NCBI RefSeq assembly: GCF_030547185.1
Contig: NZ_JAUOQR010000004.1
Coordinates: 62,001 to 126,000 of the forward strand
Source of the DNA: Neptuniibacter sp. 1_MG-2023
Lineage (GTDB): Bacteria; Pseudomonadota; Gammaproteobacteria; Pseudomonadales; Balneatricaceae
DNA: 64,000 nt
Direction: 5' to 3'
Part shown: piece after piece, positions 7,411-16,428 of the stretch
Position numbering within the stretch: the stretch's first letter is position 1
How the letters are laid out: every line of letters begins with the position of its first letter
The notes under the pieces: model-generated
What the model was told of the DNA's origin: nothing
Database searches by the model: none
Seen by the model: the letters and a program-made list of their open reading frames with translations, nothing else
Position numbers and translations under genes: made by a program

Positions 7411-8520
7411 TTAACTTTTTACTTTAAGCGGGAACGCCTGCTGCTTTATCCAACCTTCTGGTACGTAGTCACCTACCACCCCATAGGCTTCAGGCCACTC
7501 GTTTTGTCCCCGTACGGCGGTGCCGAAAAGGTAATCAATAAAGGCAAAGTGTGCGGCATAGTTGCGATCAATGGCTGCTTTATCGGATGAGTGGTGCCAG
7601 TGGTGAAACTGAGGGGTAACGATAATATATTTAAGCCAGCCAAATTTTATCTGTGCATTGGTGTGGTTTAGCACGGCTTGGAAGCCCACGATGATGATAT
7701 AGGCATCGATAACGCTTTTATCAAAACCTAAGATAAAGATCGGGGCGAGTACGCCACAGCGGGTTAAGGTGAGTTCGGCAATATGCTGACGGGAACCTGC
7801 GAGCCAATCCATCGTTTTCGCACTGTGGTGAATCGCATGGAAACGCCAGAAAAAAGGCACTTCGTGGTAAACGCGGTGCAGTGCATATTGAACAAGATCG
7901 GCCACCAACAACACCAATAAGAGTTGGCTAAACCAACTAAAGTTCTGTACCCATTCTTGGGAGCCCCGTTCAACGGCCCAGCCAAATGCGTTGGAGACAA
8001 ACTGATTGGCGGCCAGTAGAACAAAGCCAACAATCAGGTGATTTACAAAGAAGTGGTGTAGATCGGTTTGCCATTCAGGTCTTAGGATCGCTTGTTTTCG
8101 GTGGGGAATGATTTTCTCTATAAAGATGAAGATCAGTGTGGAGCCAAGAAGATCTAGAATAAACCAATCTAGCCCTAAGTAAGCGCTACTTTGTTCAAAG
8201 TCAGAGACCTCGACACGATGCCCACCTAACGCGATAGCGATAGTAATCAGAGACCATGCCACTAAACCTGCCCGTTTATTAGTGTTACGGACAAAGTTAA
8301 GCAGGCCTAAACTACCGGATATGATTAGGGCAATAAACATAATCATACGAATAAGTTCTACATCGTAGGCTGCTCGCAGTTCTGGCGTGGTCAGGTATTC
8401 GGGGAAATGAAAGGCCAATACACCGAGTAAACTAAGTGCAGCTAACGTAACTGCTATATAGCCACTAATTCGCCCCTCGCCGAAACGTAGTTGCCCCCCT
8501 TGCAGATTCTTTAATAGCAT
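7411..8520 (-). CDS. Sterol desaturase / fatty acid hydroxylase superfamily membrane protein
   Basis: A 369-residue multi-pass membrane protein with about six hydrophobic segments. The di-iron histidine clusters of the superfamily are present: HRVYH and HAIHHS in the middle, and FHHWHHSSD near the C-terminus. It should use oxygen and two irons to hydroxylate or desaturate a lipid. The substrate is unknown; ether lipid, fatty acid or sterol-like substrates all occur in the family. The gene is monocistronic and convergent with the toxin-antitoxin unit. Its ATG at 8520 directly opens the conserved N-terminus. Confidence 0.85.
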   Translation of the reverse strand: MLLKNLQGGQLRFGEGRISGYIAVTLAALSLLGVLAFHFPEYLTTPELRAAYDVELIRMIMFIALIISGSLGLLNFVRNTNKRAGLVAWSLITIAIALGGHRVEVSDFEQSSAYLGLDWFILDLLGSTLIFIFIEKIIPHRKQAILRPEWQTDLHHFFVNHLIVGFVLLAANQFVSNAFGWAVERGSQEWVQNFSWFSQLLLVLLVADLVQYALHRVYHEVPFFWRFHAIHHSAKTMDWLAGSRQHIAELTLTRCGVLAPIFILGFDKSVIDAYIIIVGFQAVLNHTNAQIKFGWLKYIIVTPQFHHWHHSSDKAAIDRNYAAHFAFIDYLFGTAVRGQNEWPEAYGVVGDYVPEGWIKQQAFPLKVKS

Positions 8521-8631
8521 CCTATGCCTCTTGTCGTATGTTATTAGCTAATGGTATTGAACGAGAGCATGGCGCCTCGGCTCTTAATCTGTAGGGATTA
8601 TATAGTAGAGTGGGGCGCTCACATATAGCCG

Positions 8632-9852
8632 TTAATGGCTTAGGCTAAGAGGATGAACGTTTTTGCTTGACTCCAATAGCTGGGTTAAACAGGCGATGCA
8701 TCTGTCTACTTCTGCTTCAGTTATATTAAGGGCAGGCATAAATCTGAGTGTATGCTCTTTGGGTGCATTGATTAATAGGCCCTGTTCCCGTGCTTGTTCA
8801 ACTAAGTCTGGGGCGGAATAGCTCTGTGTTTCTAAGGCTAACAAAAGGCCTTTGCCTCTTACTTCCCCCAAGCCAAATTTTGCACTGAGGGCTTTTAGCT
8901 GTTGTTGGAAGTAAATACCTATCTTCTCTATGAGCGGCATAAACTGTGGTTCCAATACTGATGAGAGTACCGCATTAGCAACCGAACACATCAGAGGATT
9001 ACCATTAAACGTACCGCCCTGATCGCCATAATCAAAACAGCTTACCTGTTTAGTAGCGAGTAACGCGGAGATAGGTACACCGCCGCCAAGTCCTTTACCT
9101 AAGGTCATAATATCCGGCTGTATATCAAACTGCTGGTAAGCGAATAGGCTGCCTGTTCTGGCGATGCCGGTTTGTACTTCATCGATAATCAGTAATAGAT
9201 TGTGTTGTTTACATAGGGCTGCAAGGCCTAACACAAATTCACTATCTGCGCTGATAACACCGGCTTCACCTTGAATTAGTTCTAGCATGATGGCGACGGT
9301 TTGCTTATCTATCGCCTGTTCGGTCGCCGCCAATTGGTTAAAAGGAACTTTAGTAAAGCCGCTCACTTTAGGTTCAAAAAGTGGCGCAAAGGTGTCTTTC
9401 CCTGTGGCGGACATAGTGGCTAAAGTTCTGCCATGAAAGCTCTGTGCGAAGGTGATGATTTTAAATGCACCTGATTTATTTTTTTGTCCCCATTTTCTAG
9501 CGAGCTTTATTGCGCCTTCATTCGCTTCTGCGCCGCTGTTGGCAAAAAAGACCTGATCGAATACGGAGTGAGCGCATAAAGTGGCCGCAAGATTGATCAT
9601 TGGTTTATTAAAAAAGGCGGGGCCAGGGTTAATTAACTGAGCTGATTGGTCTAACAGTGCTTTTTGAATCACATCAGGGCTATGGCCCAAGGTATTAACT
9701 GCCCAGCCTTGCATAAGATCTAAATAGGCTTTGCCTGATTGATCGTATAAATAATGGCCTTTGCCCTTAGTAAAGCAGATGTCAGGTCTTGGGGTGATGG
9801 GCATTAAATGTTCTTTCTGTATAGCGAGTGTTGGGTCTATAGGTGTAGACAT
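8632..9852 (-). CDS. argD: Acetylornithine aminotransferase (class III PLP enzyme)
   Basis: A 406-residue class III aminotransferase. The N-terminus (ICFTKGKGHYLYDQSGKAYLDLMQGWAVNTLGH) resembles acetylornithine transaminases. The DEVQTGIARTG motif contains the cofactor-contacting aspartate, and the PLP-binding lysine lies in TLGKGLGGG. It converts N-acetylglutamate semialdehyde to N-acetylornithine in arginine synthesis. Succinylornithine or GABA transaminase activity cannot be fully excluded. Upstream lies a terminator preceded by a short ORF rich in arginine codons, which supports an arginine-linked role and suggests attenuation. Confidence 0.88.
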   Translation of the reverse strand: MSTPIDPTLAIQKEHLMPITPRPDICFTKGKGHYLYDQSGKAYLDLMQGWAVNTLGHSPDVIQKALLDQSAQLINPGPAFFNKPMINLAATLCAHSVFDQVFFANSGAEANEGAIKLARKWGQKNKSGAFKIITFAQSFHGRTLATMSATGKDTFAPLFEPKVSGFTKVPFNQLAATEQAIDKQTVAIMLELIQGEAGVISADSEFVLGLAALCKQHNLLLIIDEVQTGIARTGSLFAYQQFDIQPDIMTLGKGLGGGVPISALLATKQVSCFDYGDQGGTFNGNPLMCSVANAVLSSVLEPQFMPLIEKIGIYFQQQLKALSAKFGLGEVRGKGLLLALETQSYSAPDLVEQAREQGLLINAPKEHTLRFMPALNITEAEVDRCIACLTQLLESSKNVHPLSLSH

Positions 9853-9932
9853 GGTTTTTTCCTTAATGGTTAATCAAGTTTTTCATCCGCTTGTTAGCAC
9901 GATGCAAATAGAATTGAGGTTCTTTAGGGCAC

Positions 9933-9962
9933 AAAAAAACCGCGGGGGTTAGCCTGCGGTTT
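9933..9962 (-). terminator. Terminator/attenuator in the argD leader
   Basis: On the minus strand a 7-bp stem AAACCGC / GCGGTTT (9956-9962 and 9937-9943) with a 12-base loop is followed by seven U. It lies between the leader ORF and argD. A segment of the leader ORF (GCCTGTG, minus strand of 10022-10028) can pair with CGCAGGC in the terminator (9952-9958), giving an alternative antiterminator of seven pairs including one G-U. Confidence 0.7.
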
Positions 9963-9989
9963 CTTAAAGGGTGATACGCTTTAGGTTAT

Positions 9990-10103
9990 TTAGCGTCGTC
10001 GGTCAGCAACACCCAGTAAGGCACAGGCAATGGATACACGACGTCGTAGTGTATTGTTGGCTGGCTGAATAGGGCCTGTTGGGAGGTTGCTTTGAGTATT
10101 CAT
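9990..10103 (-). CDS. Arginine-ended leader peptide upstream of argD (37 codons)
   Basis: A short ORF starting at ATG 10103 encodes 37 residues. It contains an arginine triplet at codons 20-22 (CGA CGT CGT) and another at codons 35-37 (CGA CGA CGC) directly before the TAA stop. A promoter with an extended -10 would start transcription only two to four bases before the ATG, so the mRNA may be leaderless; no Shine-Dalgarno is visible. A Rho-independent terminator follows 28 bases after the stop, then argD. The layout is that of a ribosome-stalling attenuator reading arginyl-tRNA supply. I do not know a named family for the peptide. Confidence 0.6.
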   Translation of the reverse strand: MNTQSNLPTGPIQPANNTLRRRVSIACALLGVADRRR

Positions 10104-10112
10104 AGTTAACGG

Positions 10113-10142
10113 AGTATGTCAGCGGAGCCTTTATTGGGTCAA
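10113..10142 (-). promoter_or_regulatory. Predicted promoter of the argD leader transcript
   Basis: On the minus strand TTGACC (10137-10142) and CATACT (10113-10118) are separated by 18 bases. The -10 is preceded by TG at the extended -10 position. The expected start falls at about 10105-10107, next to the leader ATG. Confidence 0.55.
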
Positions 10143-10173
10143 CAAAAAATTTAGCCGCTTAGCGTTTTTGGTT

Positions 10174-10662
10174 TTAACAGATTAATAGCTGCGGCAATAT
10201 TGGTTTATAAATGTCGGCGGCATTAATCAGTGATTTAGCCGTGAGTGCTTGTACGGCATACACTTCAGTTGTGACATGGTATTTTTCACGCACCTTTTTT
10301 AATAACAAGTCAAAGTCACCATCTCCTGAGAGTAAAATGACGGTGTCTACGTCGGCTGAATGCTCCATCACATCAATGGTAATACCTACGTCCCAATCGC
10401 CTTTGGCGGAGCCATCTTTACGTTGAATAAAGGGTTTGAGTTTTACATCAAAGCCTATGTGACGTAGTGCATCTTGGAACTTACGCTGACCATCATTGTT
10501 ACTTTCAATCGCATAGGCGAAGGCGTGAGTGATCTCACCCTCTTGGCTAATAATCTTCCAGAATTTACGAAAATTAAAAGGGCAACCAAACGCCTGACGG
10601 GTGGTGTAATAGATGTTTTGTACATCAACAAAGATGGCGATTTTTTTAGCTGATTTACTCAC
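10174..10662 (-). CDS. NYN-domain protein (LabA/DUF88 family putative nuclease)
   Basis: This 162-residue protein consists of essentially one NYN domain, a PIN-like fold. It shows the acidic residues expected of a metal-dependent nuclease: Asp in IAIFVDVQNIYY, in DWDVGITIDVM and in LLSGDGDFDLLL. Family members are thought to cut or bind RNA, but few have been studied and the substrate here is unknown. It is a single gene between the argD leader region and the divergent GGDEF gene. It lacks the C-terminal OST/LOTUS domain found in some relatives. Confidence 0.85.
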   Translation of the reverse strand: MSKSAKKIAIFVDVQNIYYTTRQAFGCPFNFRKFWKIISQEGEITHAFAYAIESNNDGQRKFQDALRHIGFDVKLKPFIQRKDGSAKGDWDVGITIDVMEHSADVDTVILLSGDGDFDLLLKKVREKYHVTTEVYAVQALTAKSLINAADIYKPILPQLLIC

Positions 10663-10814
10663 GGATAACCTGTAACGCTTAAATTAAGGGGTTCACTATA
10701 TCAGACCTCGTCGCTATCTCACGGAAATGCTGGAAAAAACAGTTCGGGTGAACTATCGTAGCAATAATAACGAGGTTTACTGAACCTTACTGATTGATTC
10801 ATCGGAGCTTTTTA

Positions 10815-12260
10815 ATGTCTGTTTCAGACGAGACGCCTACCTCAAGTAAGCCCACATCTACCATGTCTGCTACTGGTAAAGCGAAAAAACGGATTGATGT
10901 CGCTGTTGCTTTCGCCCTTTGTGGTGCGTTGTTTTCCCTACTTATCTTCCTTTATATGTTTAAACAGGAAAGGGATACAGTTATTCAGAGCTTTTATGTC
11001 CAGATTGCAGAAGATGTAGCACTTTTTGAGCAAAAACTTACCTACACCTATTATGGTATGGAATCTTTACAGACTTATTTTGATCTGGCGGCTGAAGATA
11101 ATAGTGTTGATTTAAGTGTTGCTGCGCGGCGTATAGTTAATTCTAGCCAAGGAATAGAGGCATTACTCTGGTTGCCTGAAGGGCAGCTGAGTCCCACTCT
11201 TTTTACTGTTTCAGAGAGTGATTTAGCTACAGGGCATGTAGAGCAGGTCTTAGTGGATATTTTTAAGAGTGATATGGCCGTAACTCAAGTTATCCAGTTA
11301 GCTGAAAAGCCTGTATTGGTCGTGTCTACAGGCCAAGATCAGCAGCGCATGCTGGGTCTTCTGGATGTGGGAAAAGTGATGCAAACAAGTCTTGAAAATA
11401 GTTTGCAGAATGAGCTGGTCGTTCATCTTTTTTCTTCGACGGCGGAGTCTGATAAGCCTATTTTCTCTATGGGACAAGGAATTGTTGCAGAAGACTCGAT
11501 CATAGATAAAGTCATCACTTTACCGGATGGCACTGAACTTACTTTGAGTTTTGCGGCTACAGAGTCTTATCTTGCTGCAAAAATGAACTATACCTCTGTG
11601 TTGTTTCTACTAACCGGCTTATTGTTATCTTTACTCTTAGCCTCTTACCTTAAGCGACTTGGTTTGCAGCTAACAAGACTGAAAGATGAGCAGGAGATTC
11701 TATCAGAGCAGATGATAGACACATCATGGAATGATCCTCTTACTGGCTTAGTGAACCGTACCCACTTTGATGAAACTTTAGATATTGAATGTCGCAGAGC
11801 GGTACGTGAGTTCTCTCCTTTATCTATGATTTTATTGCGCATTGACGATTTTACTCGCTACCGTGATCATTATGGTGTTGATGCTGCGGATATTTTGGTT
11901 CAGCGTATCTCTGAGACCTTAAAGAGCTGTGTGAGTCGGCCGGGAGATATATTGGCCCGTGTCGATGACAGTCAGTTTGGATTTATTTTACCATCGACCA
12001 ATGAGCTGGTTGTTCAGCTAGCTGAACGTTGCTCTCTAGCGGTAAGGACATTGGCGCTGCCAAATGAGTCAGAGGCGCAGGACTTATGCGTCACGGTAAG
12101 TTTAGGTGTTGTGACACTGCAACCGACCCGTCTGTTAACGGCTGAGCGTTTATTTGATGTAACTAAGCAGCAGCTAGCGCTAGCCAGTGAAGCTGGAGGC
12201 GATCAATATAAAGCTTATATTGAGAATAACTCTGAGCCCTCGCTCACTTATTCAGTCTAA
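10815..12260 (+). CDS. Membrane protein with CHASE-like sensor and degenerate GGDEF domain
   Basis: The chosen ATG at 10815 has a CGGAG ribosome-binding site seven bases upstream; the upstream ATG at 10794 lacks one. The protein has about 481 residues: a transmembrane helix near residue 30, a periplasmic region of about 220 residues resembling CHASE sensors, a second helix (about 258-278) and a GGDEF-like domain. The DPLTGLVNR entry motif is good, but the signature reads RVDDSQFGF instead of GGDEF. It is therefore not expected to make cyclic-di-GMP and may be a receptor or scaffold. It may be co-transcribed with tmcA, 41 bases downstream. Confidence 0.85.
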   Translation: MSVSDETPTSSKPTSTMSATGKAKKRIDVAVAFALCGALFSLLIFLYMFKQERDTVIQSFYVQIAEDVALFEQKLTYTYYGMESLQTYFDLAAEDNSVDLSVAARRIVNSSQGIEALLWLPEGQLSPTLFTVSESDLATGHVEQVLVDIFKSDMAVTQVIQLAEKPVLVVSTGQDQQRMLGLLDVGKVMQTSLENSLQNELVVHLFSSTAESDKPIFSMGQGIVAEDSIIDKVITLPDGTELTLSFAATESYLAAKMNYTSVLFLLTGLLLSLLLASYLKRLGLQLTRLKDEQEILSEQMIDTSWNDPLTGLVNRTHFDETLDIECRRAVREFSPLSMILLRIDDFTRYRDHYGVDAADILVQRISETLKSCVSRPGDILARVDDSQFGFILPSTNELVVQLAERCSLAVRTLALPNESEAQDLCVTVSLGVVTLQPTRLLTAERLFDVTKQQLALASEAGGDQYKAYIENNSEPSLTYSV

Positions 12261-12301
12261 ATGCCTCTTTAGGCTCAGTGATCCTAACTTAAGAGAGATA
12301 T

Positions 12302-14503
12302 ATGGCTGTCATTGAATCCCTATTTACACGCTTGCAGAACGATGCAGAACAGCATAATCATCGTCGTTTGCTGGTGGTTAGTGGTTCTAAAGAGTGGTGT
12401 GGGATTCAAGCTCAGCATCTTAATAACCTACCGGATTTACTTTGGATTGGTGAATCGCTCTCTTTACAAGGAAAAGCTTCTCAAACTTCTCCCTATATTA
12501 ATGCTTCTGATCTTCATCTTCTTTTAGGGCAAACAGTCTCTTCTGTTGTGTTTAATGCTTGGGATGGCTTTAACCCGAATAGTTTTGGTCAAATAGCGGG
12601 TGCATTGGCGGGGGGCAGTTTGCTGGTGTTGGTCTGCCCTGATTTAGATGGGTGGCCTGAATATGATGACCCGGAACATAAAAGCATAGTGGCTTATCCG
12701 TATCAGAGTAGTGATGCGGGCCGCCGTTTTATCTCTCGGGTGGTTATGTTGTTAGAAGATGATGCTTATACGGTCATCTATCGTGAAAAAAACACCTTAG
12801 CGGGTGTAGAGATTGAACTACCCGAAGTGTTGATCTCTGATGAAATGCGTGGCGATGATGAGCCTATTCTGCCTAATAAAACAGTAGATCAACAACATGC
12901 CGTTGAACTGATTCTGAGTCAGTTTAGGCGTGGTCGTCGCCCCGCCGTATTGACTGCTGATCGAGGTCGAGGGAAGTCGGCTGCTTTAGGTATTGCGGCA
13001 GCTCAATTGTCGGGATTGGATTATAAACAGGTATTAATTACTGCACCAGATTATGCCGCTGTAGATGAAGTTTTTAGTAGGGCTCATCAGCTCCTACCGG
13101 ATTACCAATACAGTAAAGGTTTAATGCAGAACGGGGATCATCAGATACGTTTTTTAGAACCTGAGTTAGCATTGAGGGAGTTGGGCGAAGGACAGGTTTT
13201 ATTGGTTGATGAAGCGGCAGCGATCCCCGTGCCGATTTTGTCGAAGTTACTACAGCGTTTTCCTCGTATTGCCTTCGCCTCGACGATTCATGGTTATGAA
13301 GGCACAGGGCAGGGATTTAGCGTTCGATTTAAGAAAGTACTCGATCGTGATGCCCCTAATTGGAAAAATCTTCACCTTCAGCAGCCCATACGTTGGTCAG
13401 CACAGGATCCGCTGGAATCATTGACGTTTCAGCTGTTGTTACTGAATGCGCAAGCGGTTGATAAGCACGTTTTATTGGATGCCTATAGTGCTGAGCAGAC
13501 GCGTAATATTCAACCTGTAATAGAAAAGATAGATCGTGATCTGCTGATTGAGGATTACGATACTTTAGGTCAGTTATTTGGGTTACTGGTACTGGCTCAT
13601 TATCGTACATCACCAGGTGACCTACGTGTTTTGTTAGATAGCCCTAATTTACATATATGGCTACTTAAAATAGATAACAACGTTGCCGGGGCGGTATTAG
13701 TGGCAGAAGAGGGACCTCTACCCGCGGAATTAGTTGATGATATCTGGTCGGGAAAACGCAGGCCACGAGGTCATTTACTTCCGCAAACCTTAGTCTGTCA
13801 GGAAGGTGCTAAAGCGGCTGCCCATTTGAGGGCGGGGCGCATTATGCGTGTTGCTATCCATCCAGTACTTCAGCGAGAGCAGTTGGGGAGTACCTTATTA
13901 AGTGCAGTCCAAAGATATGCTAAAGCTGAAGGGTGGGATTATTTAGGGGCTAGTTTTGCTGCCAGCACTGACCTTATGGGTTATTGGCAAAGTAATGGTT
14001 TTGAAACGGTTCGATTAGGAACAGCTAAAGACAGTGTGAGCGGTAGCCATGCAGCGGTGGTTATTGTGGCTCTTTCCGCCGAGGCCAAAGCATTACAGGA
14101 ACACTTGCGGCAACGGTTTTTAGAGCAGATTAATTACCGTTTAAGCGATGATCTGATCGATTTGGATATACCGCTCGTTTGTCGGTTATTACAGCATGGG
14201 GAAGGCCCGTTTGAATTGACCACTCATGATTGGTCCGATTTAGATGCGTTTTGCTACCATAATCGAAGTTATGAAAGTTGCGCTTATATCCTGCATAAGC
14301 TGTTATTGCTTTTCCTGAAAAAGGTGGCAGAGAATCGGTTGCAGATCTTTTTACAGAATAATGATTTTCGCTTGCTTATGGAGCGTAATATGCAGCAAAG
14401 AAGTTGGGCGTTGCTTGAAAAACGGGGGCAAGGCCGGAAGCAGTTAATGCGTCAATTCCGTGAAGTGGTATTGCGCATCATGGCGGTTGTTAAAGAAAAT
14501 TAA
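12302..14503 (+). CDS. tmcA: tRNA(Met) cytidine acetyltransferase TmcA
   Basis: This 733-residue enzyme makes N4-acetylcytidine at the wobble position of elongator tRNA(Met), using ATP and acetyl-CoA. The N-terminal TcmA domain precedes an RNA helicase-like ATPase with a Walker A motif (DRGRGKSAALG, about 220-230) and Walker B (VLLVDEAAAIP, about 299-309). A GNAT acetyltransferase follows (RIMRVAIHPVLQREQLGS, then YWQSNGFETVRLG), with a C-terminal tRNA-binding region. Length and order match the family. A GAGAG ribosome-binding site precedes the ATG. Confidence 0.96.
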   Translation: MAVIESLFTRLQNDAEQHNHRRLLVVSGSKEWCGIQAQHLNNLPDLLWIGESLSLQGKASQTSPYINASDLHLLLGQTVSSVVFNAWDGFNPNSFGQIAGALAGGSLLVLVCPDLDGWPEYDDPEHKSIVAYPYQSSDAGRRFISRVVMLLEDDAYTVIYREKNTLAGVEIELPEVLISDEMRGDDEPILPNKTVDQQHAVELILSQFRRGRRPAVLTADRGRGKSAALGIAAAQLSGLDYKQVLITAPDYAAVDEVFSRAHQLLPDYQYSKGLMQNGDHQIRFLEPELALRELGEGQVLLVDEAAAIPVPILSKLLQRFPRIAFASTIHGYEGTGQGFSVRFKKVLDRDAPNWKNLHLQQPIRWSAQDPLESLTFQLLLLNAQAVDKHVLLDAYSAEQTRNIQPVIEKIDRDLLIEDYDTLGQLFGLLVLAHYRTSPGDLRVLLDSPNLHIWLLKIDNNVAGAVLVAEEGPLPAELVDDIWSGKRRPRGHLLPQTLVCQEGAKAAAHLRAGRIMRVAIHPVLQREQLGSTLLSAVQRYAKAEGWDYLGASFAASTDLMGYWQSNGFETVRLGTAKDSVSGSHAAVVIVALSAEAKALQEHLRQRFLEQINYRLSDDLIDLDIPLVCRLLQHGEGPFELTTHDWSDLDAFCYHNRSYESCAYILHKLLLLFLKKVAENRLQIFLQNNDFRLLMERNMQQRSWALLEKRGQGRKQLMRQFREVVLRIMAVVKEN

Positions 14504-14538
14504 GACTTAGTCTGTTGTGCTGACAAGGAGTAACAGTA

Positions 14539-15174
14539 GTGATACCTGTCGAATCTCTTATTATGTTTATTACGGCTTCAGCACTACTGGCGGTTGTGCC
14601 GGGACCAGATAATCTTTTTGTGTTAACTCAGTCAGCAATTCATGGGCGGGCTGCGGGGATTATGCTTTCTTTAGGGCTTTGTACCGGTTTGATTGTCCAT
14701 ACCTCAGCCGTTGCGCTGGGTGTTGCTGCTATTTTCCAAACATCGGTTGTAGCGTTTACTGTGTTGAAAGTAATAGGGGCTATCTATCTTGTTTATTTGG
14801 CTGTGCGTGCATTTCAAGCGTCTGCTGACAGTGTTGAATTAACGCGCCGAGGAGCTCTGTCACTAAGTGCCTTATACCGTCGCGGTATCCTTATGAATAT
14901 CACTAACCCTAAGGTTTCTATCTTTTTTCTGGCTTTTCTTCCGCAATTTGTTGTGCCGGAAAAGGGGGCGTTTACCCAGCAAGTTTTTATGCTCGGTGGT
15001 GTTTTTATGTTGGTGGCGTTGGCTGTTTTATGTGTTATCGCGATGTTAGCGGCGGGTTTAGGGTATTGGCTTAATCGCTCACCGGTCGCTCAGCTGTATC
15101 TGAATCGCCTAGCAGGCGTGGTATTTATTGGGTTAGCGTTGAAATTGGCTACATCTAAAGCGGTACCAAGCTAG
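14539..15174 (+). CDS. LysE/RhtB-family amino acid exporter
   Basis: A 211-residue inner-membrane protein with about six hydrophobic segments. The N-terminal VPGPDNLFVL motif and the NITNPKVSIFFLAFLPQF segment are hallmarks of LysE/RhtB translocators, which export amino acids or related metabolites by proton exchange. The start is GTG with an AAGGAG ribosome-binding site eight bases upstream. It lies 35 bases behind tmcA in the same direction. The substrate cannot be told from the sequence. Confidence 0.92.
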   Translation: MIPVESLIMFITASALLAVVPGPDNLFVLTQSAIHGRAAGIMLSLGLCTGLIVHTSAVALGVAAIFQTSVVAFTVLKVIGAIYLVYLAVRAFQASADSVELTRRGALSLSALYRRGILMNITNPKVSIFFLAFLPQFVVPEKGAFTQQVFMLGGVFMLVALAVLCVIAMLAAGLGYWLNRSPVAQLYLNRLAGVVFIGLALKLATSKAVPS

Positions 15175-15186
15175 TGAGTGCAGCTC

Positions 15187-15693
15187 TTAACGTCGCAAAG
15201 TTAGCGTATTGCCTTTTTGCGTAATTTCAAGATGTTTCATAAAACTCATACCTAGCAATACGGTCTCACCGTCCATATAAGGGTTTATATGGCCACGAAT
15301 ATCGTACAGTTTAATGCCTCCCAATTGCACGCTATCGAGTGTGCTGTTATAGACCGAGATATTGCCGTTTGCGGTGCTTACTTCAGAGCGAAAACCTCTA
15401 GTTAAGCCTATTTTTTTTGCAACGGCTTCAGGAATGCTGATCGTTGTTGCACCGGTATCAAGGAGGAAGGTAACCGTTGTGCCGTTAATCTTGCCAGGCG
15501 CTACATAATGGCCTGAACGGTTTCGCTGCAGTACGACTTCTGCATTGCTGCTATCGCTGACTAAGCTTTGATTCGGGTTGTACTGCTGGGAGATGGTATC
15601 TTCAAAGAAAAGGTAGAGCAGGCCAAGCAGTAACACCCAAGCGATCATCCACATGCCTTGGCCAATACGTTTGGGAGTATGTTGCTGTGTCAT
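15187..15693 (-). CDS. Membrane-anchored retropepsin-like aspartic protease
   Basis: A 168-residue protein with one N-terminal transmembrane helix (about 13-30) and a periplasmic domain with the catalytic DTGATTIS motif (Asp79-Thr80-Gly81) and a VLLGMSFMKHLEI segment. This is the clan AA aspartic protease family (TIGR02281 type), which needs a dimer to make the active site because each chain supplies one aspartate. The physiological substrate is unknown. It lies 31 bases downstream of efpL on the same strand and may be co-transcribed. Confidence 0.85.
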   Translation of the reverse strand: MTQQHTPKRIGQGMWMIAWVLLLGLLYLFFEDTISQQYNPNQSLVSDSSNAEVVLQRNRSGHYVAPGKINGTTVTFLLDTGATTISIPEAVAKKIGLTRGFRSEVSTANGNISVYNSTLDSVQLGGIKLYDIRGHINPYMDGETVLLGMSFMKHLEITQKGNTLTLRR

Positions 15694-15724
15694 CTTGATA
15701 CTCTACCTTTTGTCATTTAAGAGG

Positions 15725-16291
15725 TTATGCACGTTCCATAAATTTACCGGTTTCGGTATTTATTTTTACTTTTTCCCCTTCTTTAATGTATTCAGGTACT
15801 TGAACTTCCAAGCCATTTGAAAGAATGGCTGGCTTTGTTCGGCCTGTTGCACTCGCCGCCTGCATCCCAGGAACGCACTCCGCTATAGTAAGTACGACAC
15901 TGCTGGGCATTTGGATGGTAAGAACTTCACCGTCAATCATCATTGCTTGGATATTTTCCATACCATCTTGCAGGTAGGGCAGCTGTGCTTCAATGGCGGC
16001 AGAGTTTAATAAATACTGATTGTAATCTTCACTGTCCATAAAGGTGAATGTGTCATCTTCACGGTAGAGGTAGGAGCAGCTACGGCGCTCCAGCTGAACC
16101 TCTTTTAATATATCACTGCCGATAAAGGTGTCTTCATACTTTCCGCCGCCGGGTAACTGGCTAAAACGGACTTTGTATAAAGTGTTTGCACCGCGTGAGC
16201 TTGGGCTGCGAACATCAATGCTGTGAACTGAGTAGTAGTTATTGTTGATCTCAAGGACCATCCCTTTCTTTAATTCTGAAGCCTTAGGCAT
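15725..16291 (-). CDS. efpL: EF-P-like translation factor EfpL (YeiP)
   Basis: A 188-residue, three-domain elongation factor P paralogue. The tip loop of domain I reads SPSSRGANTLYK with Arg33 in place of the modified lysine of EF-P, the hallmark of the YeiP/EfpL subfamily. The C-terminal OB domain has the GRTKPAILSNGLEVQVPEYI segment. EfpL helps ribosomes through polyproline and other stalling sequences without the usual post-translational modification. The ATG at 16291 directly starts the conserved N-terminus (MPKASELKKGM). Confidence 0.93.
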   Translation of the reverse strand: MPKASELKKGMVLEINNNYYSVHSIDVRSPSSRGANTLYKVRFSQLPGGGKYEDTFIGSDILKEVQLERRSCSYLYREDDTFTFMDSEDYNQYLLNSAAIEAQLPYLQDGMENIQAMMIDGEVLTIQMPSSVVLTIAECVPGMQAASATGRTKPAILSNGLEVQVPEYIKEGEKVKINTETGKFMERA

Positions 16292-16369
16292 AGCAGTATC
16301 CGTTAAACGCTTATAATTAGCGTTGATTGTATTGGAGTGCAGTAGAGAGGAAAAGGGCAGTGGGTATAA

Positions 16370-16407
16370 AAAGGGCCAGCTCTGATGTGGTTAGAGGGGC
16401 CCTTTTA
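16370..16407 (-). terminator. Rho-independent terminator of the chemotaxis-like pair
   Basis: On the minus strand a 9-bp stem (AAAAGGGCC / GGCCCTTTT, 16399-16407 and 16370-16378) is followed by a T-run. It lies just downstream of the 16429 gene. Confidence 0.7.
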
Positions 16408-16428
16408 TATATGGAGTAGATGGTATTG

